Positions 31,317 through 38,886 of a DNA stretch of 64,000 nt are shown here, piece after piece. The position numbers were made by a program, and so were the translations under genes. Numbering within the stretch: position 1 is the stretch's first letter; every line of letters begins with the position of its first letter. This DNA comes from DASXHY01 sp036272195. GTDB lineage: Bacteria > Verrucomicrobiota > Verrucomicrobiia > Limisphaerales > DASXHY01. Location of the stretch: contig DATAZE010000049.1 in the NCBI GenBank assembly GCA_036272195.1, forward strand, positions 1 through 64,000. Direction: 5' to 3'. The notes under the pieces are model-generated. The model saw nothing but the letters and a program-made list of their open reading frames with translations. It was not told the origin of the DNA and searched no databases.

Positions 31317-31790
31317 CGCGGCCCAGCGACATCAGCACAGAATATCAGCCGTGATCGACACATCTCGTTTTTCGCGTACGATCTTCAAAATGTTTCAGTC
31401 CCAAAGGAGCTTCCGATTTGAACCGCGGAGCGGTTATGGATATTAGCCGGGGACAACGTCCCCGGTTACGGGTGTAAAAATAACTTCGTCGCGGAGCGAC
31501 GAAGGAAAACGGCCGCTCCTCACCAACCTGAACTGGCTTCCAAAACGCGAAACCGTTTTGCCTGGCAGAAAGAATCTTTGCACCACCTTGAACCGCGGGA
31601 CGATTAGGGAAAATACCACGGCGTTTCAACGCCAGGAACTGGCTCGCTCCCACACAAGGCCCGAACGGACGGCTGATCTGGGAATCGCGTTTTCGACGAT
31701 GCCCTCGGGACTTAACCGCTCACGCCCGCCGCGCTCCCATCGAAAAACCGCTATTGGATTTCGCCCGCTGTCTGGCATAGTTCGCGGACA
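31317..31790. other. Intergenic region with three small hairpins
   Basis: No convincing gene is seen in this 474-base stretch. It contains three compact perfect hairpins: AACCGC-GGA-GCGGTT (31421-31435), CCGGGGAC-AAC-GTCCCCGG (31447-31465) and TTCGTCGC-GGA-GCGACGAA (31485-31503). Two have the same GGA triloop, which recurs in the 41.1-41.2 kb region. The block lies upstream of the sigma-factor gene, whose promoter must lie at its right end. Confidence 0.6.
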
Positions 31791-32366
31791 ATGGAACGGA
31801 CTGAAGCGGAATTGATAGCCGCAGTTTTGAAGGGCGATGCCGCCAGTTTCGAGCCGTTGATTGAGAAGTATTCTCCCCGCGTTTTTGCCACCGCCCGGCG
31901 CTATGCCCGCCGCGAAAGCGAGATCGAGGACATCGTCCAGGAAGTGTGGCTTAAAGCCTATCAAAAGCTGCAAAGCTTTCGCGGCGAAGCCCCCTTCGAG
32001 CATTGGCTGATGCGCCTGGCCGTGCGCACCTGCTACGATTTTTTACGCAGCCATCAGCGCAACCGCGAATCCGCCTTCTCGGATTTGAGTGAGCCGGAGG
32101 ATGATTGGCTGGAGCGCTTCGTCCACACGCCGGGCGCCGCGCGGGAGGATGCTGATGCGGCCCGCCAGCTCGTCCAGCGCGTCCTGCAATCCCTTTCACC
32201 ACCGGCGCGCCTGGTCATCACGCTGCTGGAAATCGAGGACCGGTCGGTGAAGGAAATCTCCAAACTGACCGGATGGTCCGTTCCGTTGGTGAAAGTGCGC
32301 GCCTTTCGCGCCCGGGCTGAGATGCGAAAGATATTGGCAAAAATTACCCAAGAGAAGTATCTGTAA
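31791..32366 (+). CDS. ECF-type RNA polymerase sigma factor
   Basis: A 191-residue group 4 sigma factor. Region 2 is AAVLKGDAASFEPLIEKYSP, through IEDIVQEVWLKAYQKLQSFR, to the -10 recognition part LAVRTCYDFLRSHQRN. A linker of about 35 residues leads to region 4: LVITLLEIEDRSVKEISKLT with the helix-turn-helix GWSVPLVKVRAFRARAEM. The next two genes encode a small single-span membrane protein and a CpxP/Spy-like periplasmic protein, an arrangement typical of sigma/anti-sigma/sensor stress operons. Confidence 0.92.
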   Translation: MERTEAELIAAVLKGDAASFEPLIEKYSPRVFATARRYARRESEIEDIVQEVWLKAYQKLQSFRGEAPFEHWLMRLAVRTCYDFLRSHQRNRESAFSDLSEPEDDWLERFVHTPGAAREDADAARQLVQRVLQSLSPPARLVITLLEIEDRSVKEISKLTGWSVPLVKVRAFRARAEMRKILAKITQEKYL

Positions 32367-32403
32367 CTGAACGAAAATATCAGGCGTCTAGTAAAATAGA
32401 AGT

Positions 32404-32715
32404 ATGAACCTTGTTGAGCTGCAAAAGAAGTTGATTGCCGCCGCCCGCGCGAATCCGCCGAGCGACCGCGTCCCGCCATCATTTGAAAAACGGATCATGG
32501 CATTGATTACTGCCCGCCCCGTTTCTGACGTCTGGGCCGCATGGGCTCGGGGTCTCTGGGTTGCTGCCGCGCCGTGCGTGGCCGTCATGCTCCTGTTCAG
32601 CGCCATGGCATTTTTCCATGCGCCGCAACCAAGCAATCCCTCCATCGATCTCGCCCAGCAACTCGATAACACCTTGCTCGCCGCGGTGGATCAAAATAGT
32701 GATTCCTCCTGGTGA
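32404..32715 (+). CDS. Small single-span membrane protein, possible anti-sigma factor
   Basis: A 103-residue protein. A cytoplasmic N-terminus of about 45 residues (NLVELQKKLIAAARANPPSD, FEKRIMALITARP) is followed by one membrane helix (about residues 51-70, LWVAAAPCVAVMLLFSAMAF) and a short periplasmic tail. Position directly after the sigma gene and the N-in/C-out form suggest an anti-sigma factor, but the zinc motif H-x3-C-x2-C is absent and no family was recognised. The stop (TGA 32713-32715) overlaps the GTG start of the next gene. Confidence 0.6.
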   Translation: MNLVELQKKLIAAARANPPSDRVPPSFEKRIMALITARPVSDVWAAWARGLWVAAAPCVAVMLLFSAMAFFHAPQPSNPSIDLAQQLDNTLLAAVDQNSDSSW

Positions 32716-33173
32716 ACACGTGGAAAGCCATCTTTGCTGCGCTGGTGATTTTCGGCGCCGGCTTCGTGACCGGTAACGTCCTGAATCGCATCACTTCAAA
32801 GACGCCCCTTTCAGCCGTGGCTCCCCATGCTGGAACTCGTTCCTCCTCCCAGCCGCTTTCTCTCGAGCAACTTCGCAAAGTCGAATTGATGGGACGCGTC
32901 CAAAAAGACCTCGACCTCACGCCCGAGCAACACGCCCGCATTGAAAAAATCATTGGCGACGCCCAGGAACGCATTCGCGATTTGTGGGACCAGGTCGCCC
33001 CGGACATTCACGACGAATACGACGACTTCCAGAAAAAGCTGTGCAGTGAATTGACGCCGGACCAGAAGAAGCGTTTCGACGCGCTCATGAAAGCCCAGCA
33101 GCATTCGCACAAGCCCGCTTCCACGAATGCCCCGCCCCAAGCCGCCGTGGAACCGAAGAAGATCGACGCTTAA
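32712..33173 (+). CDS. CpxP/Spy-like periplasmic protein
   Basis: A 153-residue protein starting with GTG at 32712, translationally coupled to the gene before it. An N-terminal anchor or signal (FAALVIFGAGFVTGNVL) precedes a helical domain with two LTPEQ-type motifs: KDLDLTPEQHARIEKIIG and LCSELTPDQKKRFDALMK. This is the signature of the CpxP/Spy/ZraP group of periplasmic chaperones and metal or envelope-stress sensors. The tail is His/Pro/Ala-rich (QQHSHKPASTNAPPQAAVEP). It is probably the sensor or effector arm of the sigma operon; metal binding is not shown. Confidence 0.72.
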   Translation: MNTWKAIFAALVIFGAGFVTGNVLNRITSKTPLSAVAPHAGTRSSSQPLSLEQLRKVELMGRVQKDLDLTPEQHARIEKIIGDAQERIRDLWDQVAPDIHDEYDDFQKKLCSELTPDQKKRFDALMKAQQHSHKPASTNAPPQAAVEPKKIDA

Positions 33174-33233
33174 ATTGTCTGGCTGCGGTATCGGCACATT
33201 TCAGGGCTGACGTTTTCAACCACAGAAAAGCTT

Positions 33234-33315
33234 CAAATTCCAAGCCCCAATTCGTCACTATCTTCTTTGGTATTTGGAGTTTGGCGATTCTTTGGAGCTT
33301 GGGGCTTGGAATTTG
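33234..33315. repeat. Inverted repeat of CAAATTCCAAGCCCCAA
   Basis: The arms 33234-33250 and 33299-33315 are exact 17-base reverse complements with further partial matches outside. They are separated by 48 bases rich in TTTGGAG units. The element lies between the CpxP-like gene and the rpmH promoter. Related short units (TTGGAACTTGGAATTTGG) recur near 41.3 and 41.45 kb. Confidence 0.85.
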
Positions 33316-33372
33316 GAGCTTTAGGCCACACGGAGAAGTTTAAATTCAAATTAGGACATCCGTCGGCCATCC

Positions 33373-33400
33373 TTGACACCCAAAAGTTCGCTGATATGCT
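33373..33400 (+). promoter_or_regulatory. Likely sigma-70 promoter of the rpmH operon
   Basis: TTGACA at 33373-33378 and TATGCT at 33395-33400 with a 16-base spacer, about 80 bases upstream of the rpmH ATG. It is the best -35/-10 pair in the 305-base gap between the CpxP-like gene and rpmH. Confidence 0.55.
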
Positions 33401-33478
33401 CCCGCGTTCCGATTTTAGGGATGTTTCCCGAACTCGTTGGTGGCGCGAATTGTCGCGCCCATTAGCTGATTAGAATTT

Positions 33479-33616
33479 ATGAAACGACAGTATCAACCGT
33501 CCAAACGCCGCCGGGTCCGGCAGCATGGTTTTCTGGCACGCAACAGCACCAAGAGCGGGCGCGCCACTTTGGCCAATCGCCGCCGCCAGGGCCGCAAGCG
33601 CCTGACGCCGGTTTAA
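33479..33616 (+). CDS. rpmH: 50S ribosomal protein L34
   Basis: A 45-residue highly basic protein beginning MKRQYQPSKRRRVRQHGFLA and ending KSGRATLANRRRQGRKRLTPV-like, matching L34 over its whole length. It is a component of the large ribosomal subunit. It heads the conserved rpmH-rnpA-yidD-yidC-khpB cluster, found next to oriC in many bacteria; no dnaA or origin is in this window. Confidence 0.96.
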   Translation: MKRQYQPSKRRRVRQHGFLARNSTKSGRATLANRRRQGRKRLTPV

Positions 33617-33622
33617 TCGGCC

Positions 33623-33991
33623 ATGCCCGCCGAGCCGCCCAGGCTGAAGTTTGGCCGCGCGATGCGCATCAAGCAGGGCCGGGATTTTTCCCGCGTGCGG
33701 CAGGACGGCCAGCGGTTGGTGCACGGCTGCATGATCGCCAATTGGCGCAAGCTGCCGGTGGAATCAAGCCATCGCCTCGGCGTCGTGACGAGTGGCAAGC
33801 TCGGCAATGCTGTGGTTCGCAACCGGGCGCGCCGGCTGTTAAGGGAGGCCTTTCGCACCCATCAATACGATTTGACGCAACCGGTGGATTTAGTCCTGGT
33901 GGCGCGGGCTTCGATTGTAGGCAAAACTTTTGCCTTCGTGGAAAAGGACTTTTTGACAACGTTGCGCAAAGCGGGACTGTTAAGCAAATGA
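33623..33991 (+). CDS. rnpA: Ribonuclease P protein component
   Basis: A 122-residue basic protein that binds the catalytic RNase P RNA and helps cleave tRNA 5' leaders. The hallmark is GNAVVRNRARRLLREAFRTH (RNR motif), preceded by the substrate-binding strands FSRVRQDGQRLVHG and RLGVVTSGKLG. It starts 6 bases after rpmH. Its stop overlaps the yidD ATG (ATGA at 33988-33991), indicating coupled translation. Confidence 0.95.
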   Translation: MPAEPPRLKFGRAMRIKQGRDFSRVRQDGQRLVHGCMIANWRKLPVESSHRLGVVTSGKLGNAVVRNRARRLLREAFRTHQYDLTQPVDLVLVARASIVGKTFAFVEKDFLTTLRKAGLLSK

Positions 33992-34371
33992 ACAAGGCAG
34001 AAGGCAGAATGAAGAAACTGATCCCGGCGCGTGTGCGTCGGGCTTTTGCATTCTTCCTTCTTCCTTCTTCCTTCTTAATTCTCTTCGTCCGTCTCTATCG
34101 CATCACGCTCTCGCCGGCCAAAGCGTTTCTCTTCGGTCCGTCCGCGCAATGCCGCTTCGAGCCGAGCTGCTCACAATACGCCATCGAGGCCCTCAAAACC
34201 CACGGCGCCATAAGCGGCGGCTGGCTCGCGGCCAAACGCGTTTGCCGCTGCCATCCCTGGGGCGAATGCGGCGAAGACCCGGTGCCGGCAGTTAAGCCCA
34301 AAGTCCAAAATCTAAAGTCCAACGCTCCGCATCCCACGTTCCAGGTTTCGAACTTTGGATCGCGAATCTAA
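33988..34371 (+). CDS. yidD: Membrane protein insertion efficiency factor YidD, with repeat-derived ends
   Basis: The YidD core is clear: LYRITLSPAKAFLFGPSAQC, RFEPSCSQYAIEALKTHG and SGGWLAAKRVCRCHPWGECG, with the three conserved Cys pairs. YidD assists YidC and Sec in inserting membrane proteins. The usual length is about 70-90 residues; here it is 127. The extra N-terminus (NKAEGRMKKL ... FAFFLLPSSFLI) is encoded by an AAGGCAGAAGG/CTTCTTCCTTC inverted repeat (33994-34011 with 34049-34066). The extra C-terminus (KPKVQNLKSNAPHPTFQVSN) comes from AAAGTCCAA-type units also seen in priA. ATG 34009 is an alternative start. Confidence 0.9.
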   Translation: MNKAEGRMKKLIPARVRRAFAFFLLPSSFLILFVRLYRITLSPAKAFLFGPSAQCRFEPSCSQYAIEALKTHGAISGGWLAAKRVCRCHPWGECGEDPVPAVKPKVQNLKSNAPHPTFQVSNFGSRI

Positions 34372-34376
34372 TTTTC

Positions 34377-36176
34377 ATGGATCGCAAATCAATAGCAATT
34401 ATCGCCGGGTGTGTTGTCATGTTGGTTGTCTGGCAGTTTGTCATCGTGCCGAAATACTGGCCCTACAAACCACCGCAGCCCTCGGCCCACACCGTCACCA
34501 ATGGCGTTGTTCAAGGCACCCTCACCAACGGAAGCAATGTTCACCAGCAATTGGAGCAGGCCCCTCAAACGGCGGCCTCAATGACTCACCCCGGGTCGCA
34601 ATTGGAAATCACCGCCGAGACACCCGAACAATTGCTGGTCGTGTCCAACGAAAACGCCCGTTACACCTTCACCTCCTACGGCGGCGGGTTGAAACTCGTG
34701 GAATTGCTGGCCTATCCCGAAACCATTCCGTCCTGGCGCAATAAAAAGGCCCAGGCTGGCGGCCTCGCTTCGCTGAACACTTACACTCCTTCACCAACCC
34801 TCGCCGTGCTGGATGGATCCGCAGTGCAGGGCGACGGCGTTTTTACTTTGATGCGCACGGCCACCGGTATTCGTGCCGAAAAAACACTCACGAACGGCTT
34901 GACCATCGTGAAAGATTTCTCACCCACCACTAATTTTTTGGTCAACGCCTCCGTATGGCTCGAGAACCACTCCACACAATCACTATCATTGCCCGAGCAG
35001 GAATGGACCGTAGGCACCGCCACGCCGATGAATCCAGACGACCGCGGCACACCTTACATCGGTATGATGTGGTCGGACGGCGACAAAATGTCCGACACAG
35101 CGGGAGCGACCTATTTTTCATCGCGCGGAATCGCCTGCATGCCGCGCACGCCGCCGGCGGAATATCGCCTCAGCCAGACAAACATCGCCTGGGCGGCCGT
35201 GCATAATCAGTATTTCGCGCTCGCGGTGGTTCCACACGACAGCCCCACCGGCGTGGTGATGCGCAAGGTGGATTTGCCCCGGCCTGTCGGCGAGGAATTC
35301 CCGATGTATTCCTCCAACGGCTACACTGCGGCGCTGGTTTACCCGGCCATCACGCTCTCGACCAATCAAATCGTGCAGCGCCAATTTGCTTTGTACATCG
35401 GCCCGAAAGAATACAAGACCCTCGCCCGGGTCGCCACCGAGTTGAATAACAACCTCGATGCGATCATGAACTTCGGCCGCATTCTCGGGTTTTTCTCCAA
35501 GGCATTGCTGTTGACGATGAATTTCCTTCACGCCGCGATCAGCGTCCCCTACGGCTGGGTGATCGTGCTGATCACGGTCCTGTTGAGAGCAGTCTTCTGG
35601 CCGCTCACCGCCGCTGGCACGCGCTCGATGAAACGCATGCAGGCCCTCCAACCGCAGGTCAAGGCCATCCAGGAAAAGTATAAAGACGACCCGGTGAAGG
35701 CGCAGAAAAAGCAAATGGAGCTTTGGAAAGAAAACAAAGTGAATCCCATGGGCGGATGCCTTCCCGCGTTGATCCAGATGCCCGTGTTCATCGGTTTTTA
35801 CACGATGATCCGCACCGCCATCGAATTGCGCGGCGCGCATTTCCTTTGGGTCACCGACTTGTCCAAGCCGGACACGCTGTTCCTCGTTCCCGGGATTAAT
35901 TTTCCGTTCAACCTGCTCCCGCTGCTCATGGTAGGCGTCATGGTCTGGCAGGCGCACCTCACCCCGCCATCGCCCGGCATGGACCCGGGACAGCAAAAGA
36001 TGATGCGTTACATGCCCGCGCTGTTCCTGGTGTTTCTTTACAATTATTCCTCCGGCATGGCGCTTTACATGTTCGTCAGCACGCTGTTAGGCATCATCCA
36101 GACGAAATTGACCAAAACCCAGCCCGCCCCGGCTGCCACTCCCGCCTTGACGTCGCCGCCAAAAAAGAAGAAATAA
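34377..36176 (+). CDS. yidC: Membrane protein insertase YidC (Oxa1 family)
   Basis: A 599-residue insertase that places proteins in the inner membrane with or without Sec. The first helix is at residues 7-25 (IIAGCVVMLVVWQFVIVPKY). A large periplasmic beta-sandwich spans about residues 80-360 (YTFTSYGGGLKLVELLAYPE, AEKTLTNGLTIVKDFSPTT). The conserved five-helix core begins at YGWVIVLITVLLRAVFWPLT, with KRMQALQPQVKAIQEKYKDD in the cytoplasmic hairpin and NPMGGCLPALIQMPVFIGFY. The C-terminal helices end at SGMALYMFVSTLLGIIQTKL and a Lys-rich tail (PPKKKK). The form is the Gram-negative type with a P1 domain. It begins 5 bases after yidD. Confidence 0.97.
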   Translation: MDRKSIAIIAGCVVMLVVWQFVIVPKYWPYKPPQPSAHTVTNGVVQGTLTNGSNVHQQLEQAPQTAASMTHPGSQLEITAETPEQLLVVSNENARYTFTSYGGGLKLVELLAYPETIPSWRNKKAQAGGLASLNTYTPSPTLAVLDGSAVQGDGVFTLMRTATGIRAEKTLTNGLTIVKDFSPTTNFLVNASVWLENHSTQSLSLPEQEWTVGTATPMNPDDRGTPYIGMMWSDGDKMSDTAGATYFSSRGIACMPRTPPAEYRLSQTNIAWAAVHNQYFALAVVPHDSPTGVVMRKVDLPRPVGEEFPMYSSNGYTAALVYPAITLSTNQIVQRQFALYIGPKEYKTLARVATELNNNLDAIMNFGRILGFFSKALLLTMNFLHAAISVPYGWVIVLITVLLRAVFWPLTAAGTRSMKRMQALQPQVKAIQEKYKDDPVKAQKKQMELWKENKVNPMGGCLPALIQMPVFIGFYTMIRTAIELRGAHFLWVTDLSKPDTLFLVPGINFPFNLLPLLMVGVMVWQAHLTPPSPGMDPGQQKMMRYMPALFLVFLYNYSSGMALYMFVSTLLGIIQTKLTKTQPAPAATPALTSPPKKKK

Positions 36177-36222
36177 CGCCAACGCAACTCTCAACGCTCA
36201 ACTCTTAACTCTCAACTTTCAG

Positions 36223-36672
36223 ATGTCCGCCCAACCTAAAGCCACGCTGGAGAAAATCATGGAGTTGCTCGGTTTCACCGCCACGGTGGAAGATCACGCC
36301 ATGGAAGACGGCATCCTGCTCGATGTAAAGACCGAGGACTCCGGCCGCCTCATCGGCCGCCAGGGCCAAACGCTGGCGGACCTGCAATACATCGCCAACC
36401 GCTTGTTGTTCCAGCAGGACCCTGCCGCGCCGAAAATCATGGTCGACGTGGGTGGTTATCGCGCCCAGGCTCGCGAAGCGCTCGTCAAGAAAGCCAAAGA
36501 CGCCGCCGAAAAAGTCCGCCGCTGGGGCGATGTGGTTGAACTCGAACCGATGACCGCCTTCGATCGCCGCATCATCCATCAGGCCTTGAAAGATGACCCC
36601 GGCGTCGAAACCGCCAGTGTGGAAGTCGAAGGCACCGACAAGAAGGCGATCCTGCTTAGACCGAAGCACTGA
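36223..36672 (+). CDS. khpB: RNA-binding protein KhpB/Jag (KH-II and R3H domains)
   Basis: A 149-residue protein without the Jag_N domain. Residues about 35-85 are a KH-II domain (SGRLIGRQGQTLADLQYIAN). Residues about 85-145 are the R3H domain, with the motif position RRIIHQALKDDPGVETASVE, where an R-x-x-x-H is visible. KhpB, with KhpA, binds RNA and affects cell division and elongation in Firmicutes; its location after yidC is the usual one. The leader between yidC and this gene (36180-36222) is made of CAACTCT-type repeat units. Confidence 0.92.
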   Translation: MSAQPKATLEKIMELLGFTATVEDHAMEDGILLDVKTEDSGRLIGRQGQTLADLQYIANRLLFQQDPAAPKIMVDVGGYRAQAREALVKKAKDAAEKVRRWGDVVELEPMTAFDRRIIHQALKDDPGVETASVEVEGTDKKAILLRPKH

Positions 36673-36673
36673 G

Positions 36674-36701
36674 ATAGTGGCACGGGCATCTTGCCCGTAC
36701 G
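36674..36701. repeat. Single arm of palindromic repeat family A
   Basis: These 28 bases differ at one position from the arm inserted in trpC at 24033. It forms a hairpin (CACGGGCA-TCT-TGCCCGT) directly after the khpB stop. It could serve as a terminator, although no T-run follows. Only one arm is present. Confidence 0.88.
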
Positions 36702-36705
36702 AATC

Positions 36706-37329
36706 TCACTGCATCACATGCCCCGGCATCGAGCACGTCGGCGCGACCCCCACCACATTTAAGCTGTAATTCCCCCCGCTGGGACACTGAGGCATCGATT
36801 GCCCGGGCAAAAAGGGCGCAATATCCACTGGTGTTGGCGTGGCATCCTGCGGCTTGTTATTCTGAACGGCCCACTGCTGCTTCGCCGCCTGCAACATCCG
36901 CAAATTATTGATGCAAGTCATCGTCGCTGCCTGGTTTTGCTTCATCTGCAGGATTTGCTGCTCGGCCATGGCCTTCGCTTTTTCCGCCGTGCGATCCGCC
37001 TGCTGCTGCATTTGGGCCTGGACACGCTCCGTCTGCGCTTGCGCGGACTGCGCTTGCTTCACCATTTGCTGCTTCTCATCCGTCAACTGGCGGACCTGGT
37101 TGCGCAAGCGCAGCAATTCCGCGTTGCCCTCTTGCATTGACGCGATCTGCTCATTCTGCGACGCCACCTGTTTCTGCGCCTCGTCCAACTGCGATTGCAA
37201 CGCCTCAGCTTGCTGGACCTGCGTGCGCGCCTTGGCCAACTCGGCGTCGGTGGAAGCTTTGGAAAAATAAAGCGCACCCGCGCCGACGGCGCACGCCACC
37301 GCAACGATCCAGGGTAAAATGTTCTTCAT
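36706..37329 (-). CDS. Membrane-anchored coiled-coil protein with pseudopilin-like C-terminus
   Basis: A 207-residue protein. The N-terminal anchor (LPWIVAVACAVGAGALYFS) is followed by a long Ala/Gln-rich coiled coil, about residues 30-128 (AKARTQVQQAEALQSQLDEA). The C-terminal 75 residues contain CINNLRMLQAAKQQWAVQN, then a segment PFLPGQSMPQCPSGGNYSLN and a second Cys in PTCSMPGHV. This block resembles the C-terminal part of Verrucomicrobiota type II pseudopilin-like proteins, where it forms a small disulphide-bearing domain. The function is unknown. It converges with khpB across a 33-base gap that holds the family A repeat. Confidence 0.68.
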   Translation of the reverse strand: MKNILPWIVAVACAVGAGALYFSKASTDAELAKARTQVQQAEALQSQLDEAQKQVASQNEQIASMQEGNAELLRLRNQVRQLTDEKQQMVKQAQSAQAQTERVQAQMQQQADRTAEKAKAMAEQQILQMKQNQAATMTCINNLRMLQAAKQQWAVQNNKPQDATPTPVDIAPFLPGQSMPQCPSGGNYSLNVVGVAPTCSMPGHVMQ

Positions 37330-37472
37330 GGCAGTTTCTTTTCTCCTTTTTGCAGGCGGGCGTCAAACAATTACGGCGAATGTTTCTCTTGGTCCATCGT
37401 CGACGAATGTCAAACGGAGACCAGCGATTGAGGATGTCCGACCAGAAAAGAATTCGGACTATAGCTTCGACG

Positions 37473-38726
37473 CTACTGGGGACCCGCGGAGTCTGCCGCC
37501 GTGCGGAAGTCCACCAGGATGTTGATAACCTTATGTGATTCAAGTGTGAATGTTAGGCCAAGGTCTTTGTATTCCAGTTGTTCCTGCATCACAACTCCAG
37601 CGTCCCACGGTTTTGCTGTCGTTGGCTGACCGAAAGCTTTGATGACATCCTCACGGCTGGATTCCATGCCGATACCTTCCTTGGTGTGTCCTTTGAATGC
37701 CTTTACGCCAGGGTATTTCAGGAGGCTGTCTCCGCAAAAGACAGCCGTCACTCCCCGTTTGTTTGCAGCGACGGACATACCGAGGCGTTGATCGTAGACC
37801 ATTATTTTGCCCTGCCATTTTTCCGGCTTGCCCAGCACCGCTTCCACTTCATTTGTCGTCATGCCCTTCACAACGTTGCCCACCCTTGCACCCGGCACAA
37901 TCAGGATGGGCGCTTGTTGCCCAGTCTGAGCACCCTGCTTCACCGATTCCGCGGATAATACAATTATCACACCGCTGCCTCCGAGCAGTATCGCCGAGGT
38001 CATGCCAATCGCGAATTTCATTTTCACCCAAGTCATGGTTTTCATAGTTCCTTTCACAAGTTCCATTAACGCGCCGGATACGGTTCCCCCTTTTGCGGCC
38101 GCCGTCGTGACGGCCACGGCAAGTGCCGTTGGCGCAGCTTGAACCGAATTAACTGATACCGCCGCGGCAATCGCCGCTCCGGAAAGAATCACTCCTCGTT
38201 TGGTGAAGAAGCCCCGTAATCTCTCCAGCCCACGATTGACTCTCATGCGTGCGCCGTCTTCGGTCGTTCCCATCTCCGCCCCGACCTGGGTGAATTCCTT
38301 TCCTTCGAAGAATCGGAGGATGACAGCGTCATGCTCTTTTTTGCCCAGGCAACTCAGTGCTTCATCCAGCATCGGGGCGATTTGGTCCCATGCGTTGGCA
38401 TCCGATTCATTCGTAATGGATTCCATGTGCGCCTCCTGTTCACGGACTTGGCGGCGGCGTTGCTGTCTCAAGGCATGGGCCGAAACATTTCGCGCCGTCC
38501 GGCAGAGCCAACTGCTGAGTATCGTATTTGGTGCAAGTGATTTTGCCTTTCTAGCCAAAATGATGAAAACGCCTTGAGTGACGTCTTCGGCCAGATGAGA
38601 GTCGTGTACTTGGCGCAGGGCAACTGAATAGACTAAATTAACGTATCGCGATACCAGTGCGGCAAAAGCCTGCTCGGAATTCCTTTGGGCATATTCCTGA
38701 ACCAACGCCATGTCATTCGTCGCCAT
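37473..38726 (-). CDS. ECF sigma factor fused to a membrane segment and C-terminal sensor-like domain
   Basis: A 417-residue protein. Residues 1-175 are a complete ECF sigma factor: region 2 SEQAFAALVSRYVNLVYSVA, LAEDVTQGVFIILARKAKSL and LSSWLCRTARNVSAHALRQQ; region 4 LGKKEHDAVILRFFEGKEFT, then GTTEDGARMRVNRGLERLR. Two hydrophobic stretches follow, about residues 180-200 and 238-258 (FAIGMTSAILLGGSGVIIVL). The last 150 residues look extracytoplasmic and hold two similar motifs (GMTTNEVEAVLGKPEKW and SREDVIKAFGQPTTAKPW), the SmpA/BamE-like pattern. The sigma factor may thus be held at the membrane and respond to an outside signal. This layout recurs in Verrucomicrobiota and Planctomycetes. Confidence 0.85.
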   Translation of the reverse strand: MATNDMALVQEYAQRNSEQAFAALVSRYVNLVYSVALRQVHDSHLAEDVTQGVFIILARKAKSLAPNTILSSWLCRTARNVSAHALRQQRRRQVREQEAHMESITNESDANAWDQIAPMLDEALSCLGKKEHDAVILRFFEGKEFTQVGAEMGTTEDGARMRVNRGLERLRGFFTKRGVILSGAAIAAAVSVNSVQAAPTALAVAVTTAAAKGGTVSGALMELVKGTMKTMTWVKMKFAIGMTSAILLGGSGVIIVLSAESVKQGAQTGQQAPILIVPGARVGNVVKGMTTNEVEAVLGKPEKWQGKIMVYDQRLGMSVAANKRGVTAVFCGDSLLKYPGVKAFKGHTKEGIGMESSREDVIKAFGQPTTAKPWDAGVVMQEQLEYKDLGLTFTLESHKVINILVDFRTAADSAGPQ

Positions 38727-38886
38727 TTTCCTAATACATGCCCGCGAAAGCGAAAAAGCGAACAGATTATTTTGAAGATTCTTAGAAGACCCTGCTCAAA
38801 TTCAATCGCTCGACCACGGTCACGGAATGAGACCACTACAGTCAAACATTGAATCCTTCGCTATTCCTGCTATCTAAACACCCAAC

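Noticed and set aside
33267..33473. A 68-codon frame upstream of rpmH.
   Set aside because: It is made of TTTGGAG/TTGGAGC repeat units and overlaps the likely rpmH promoter.
33400..36700. An origin of replication near rpmH.
   Set aside because: No dnaA gene, no cluster of DnaA boxes and no AT-rich unwinding region were seen; the cluster alone does not prove an origin.
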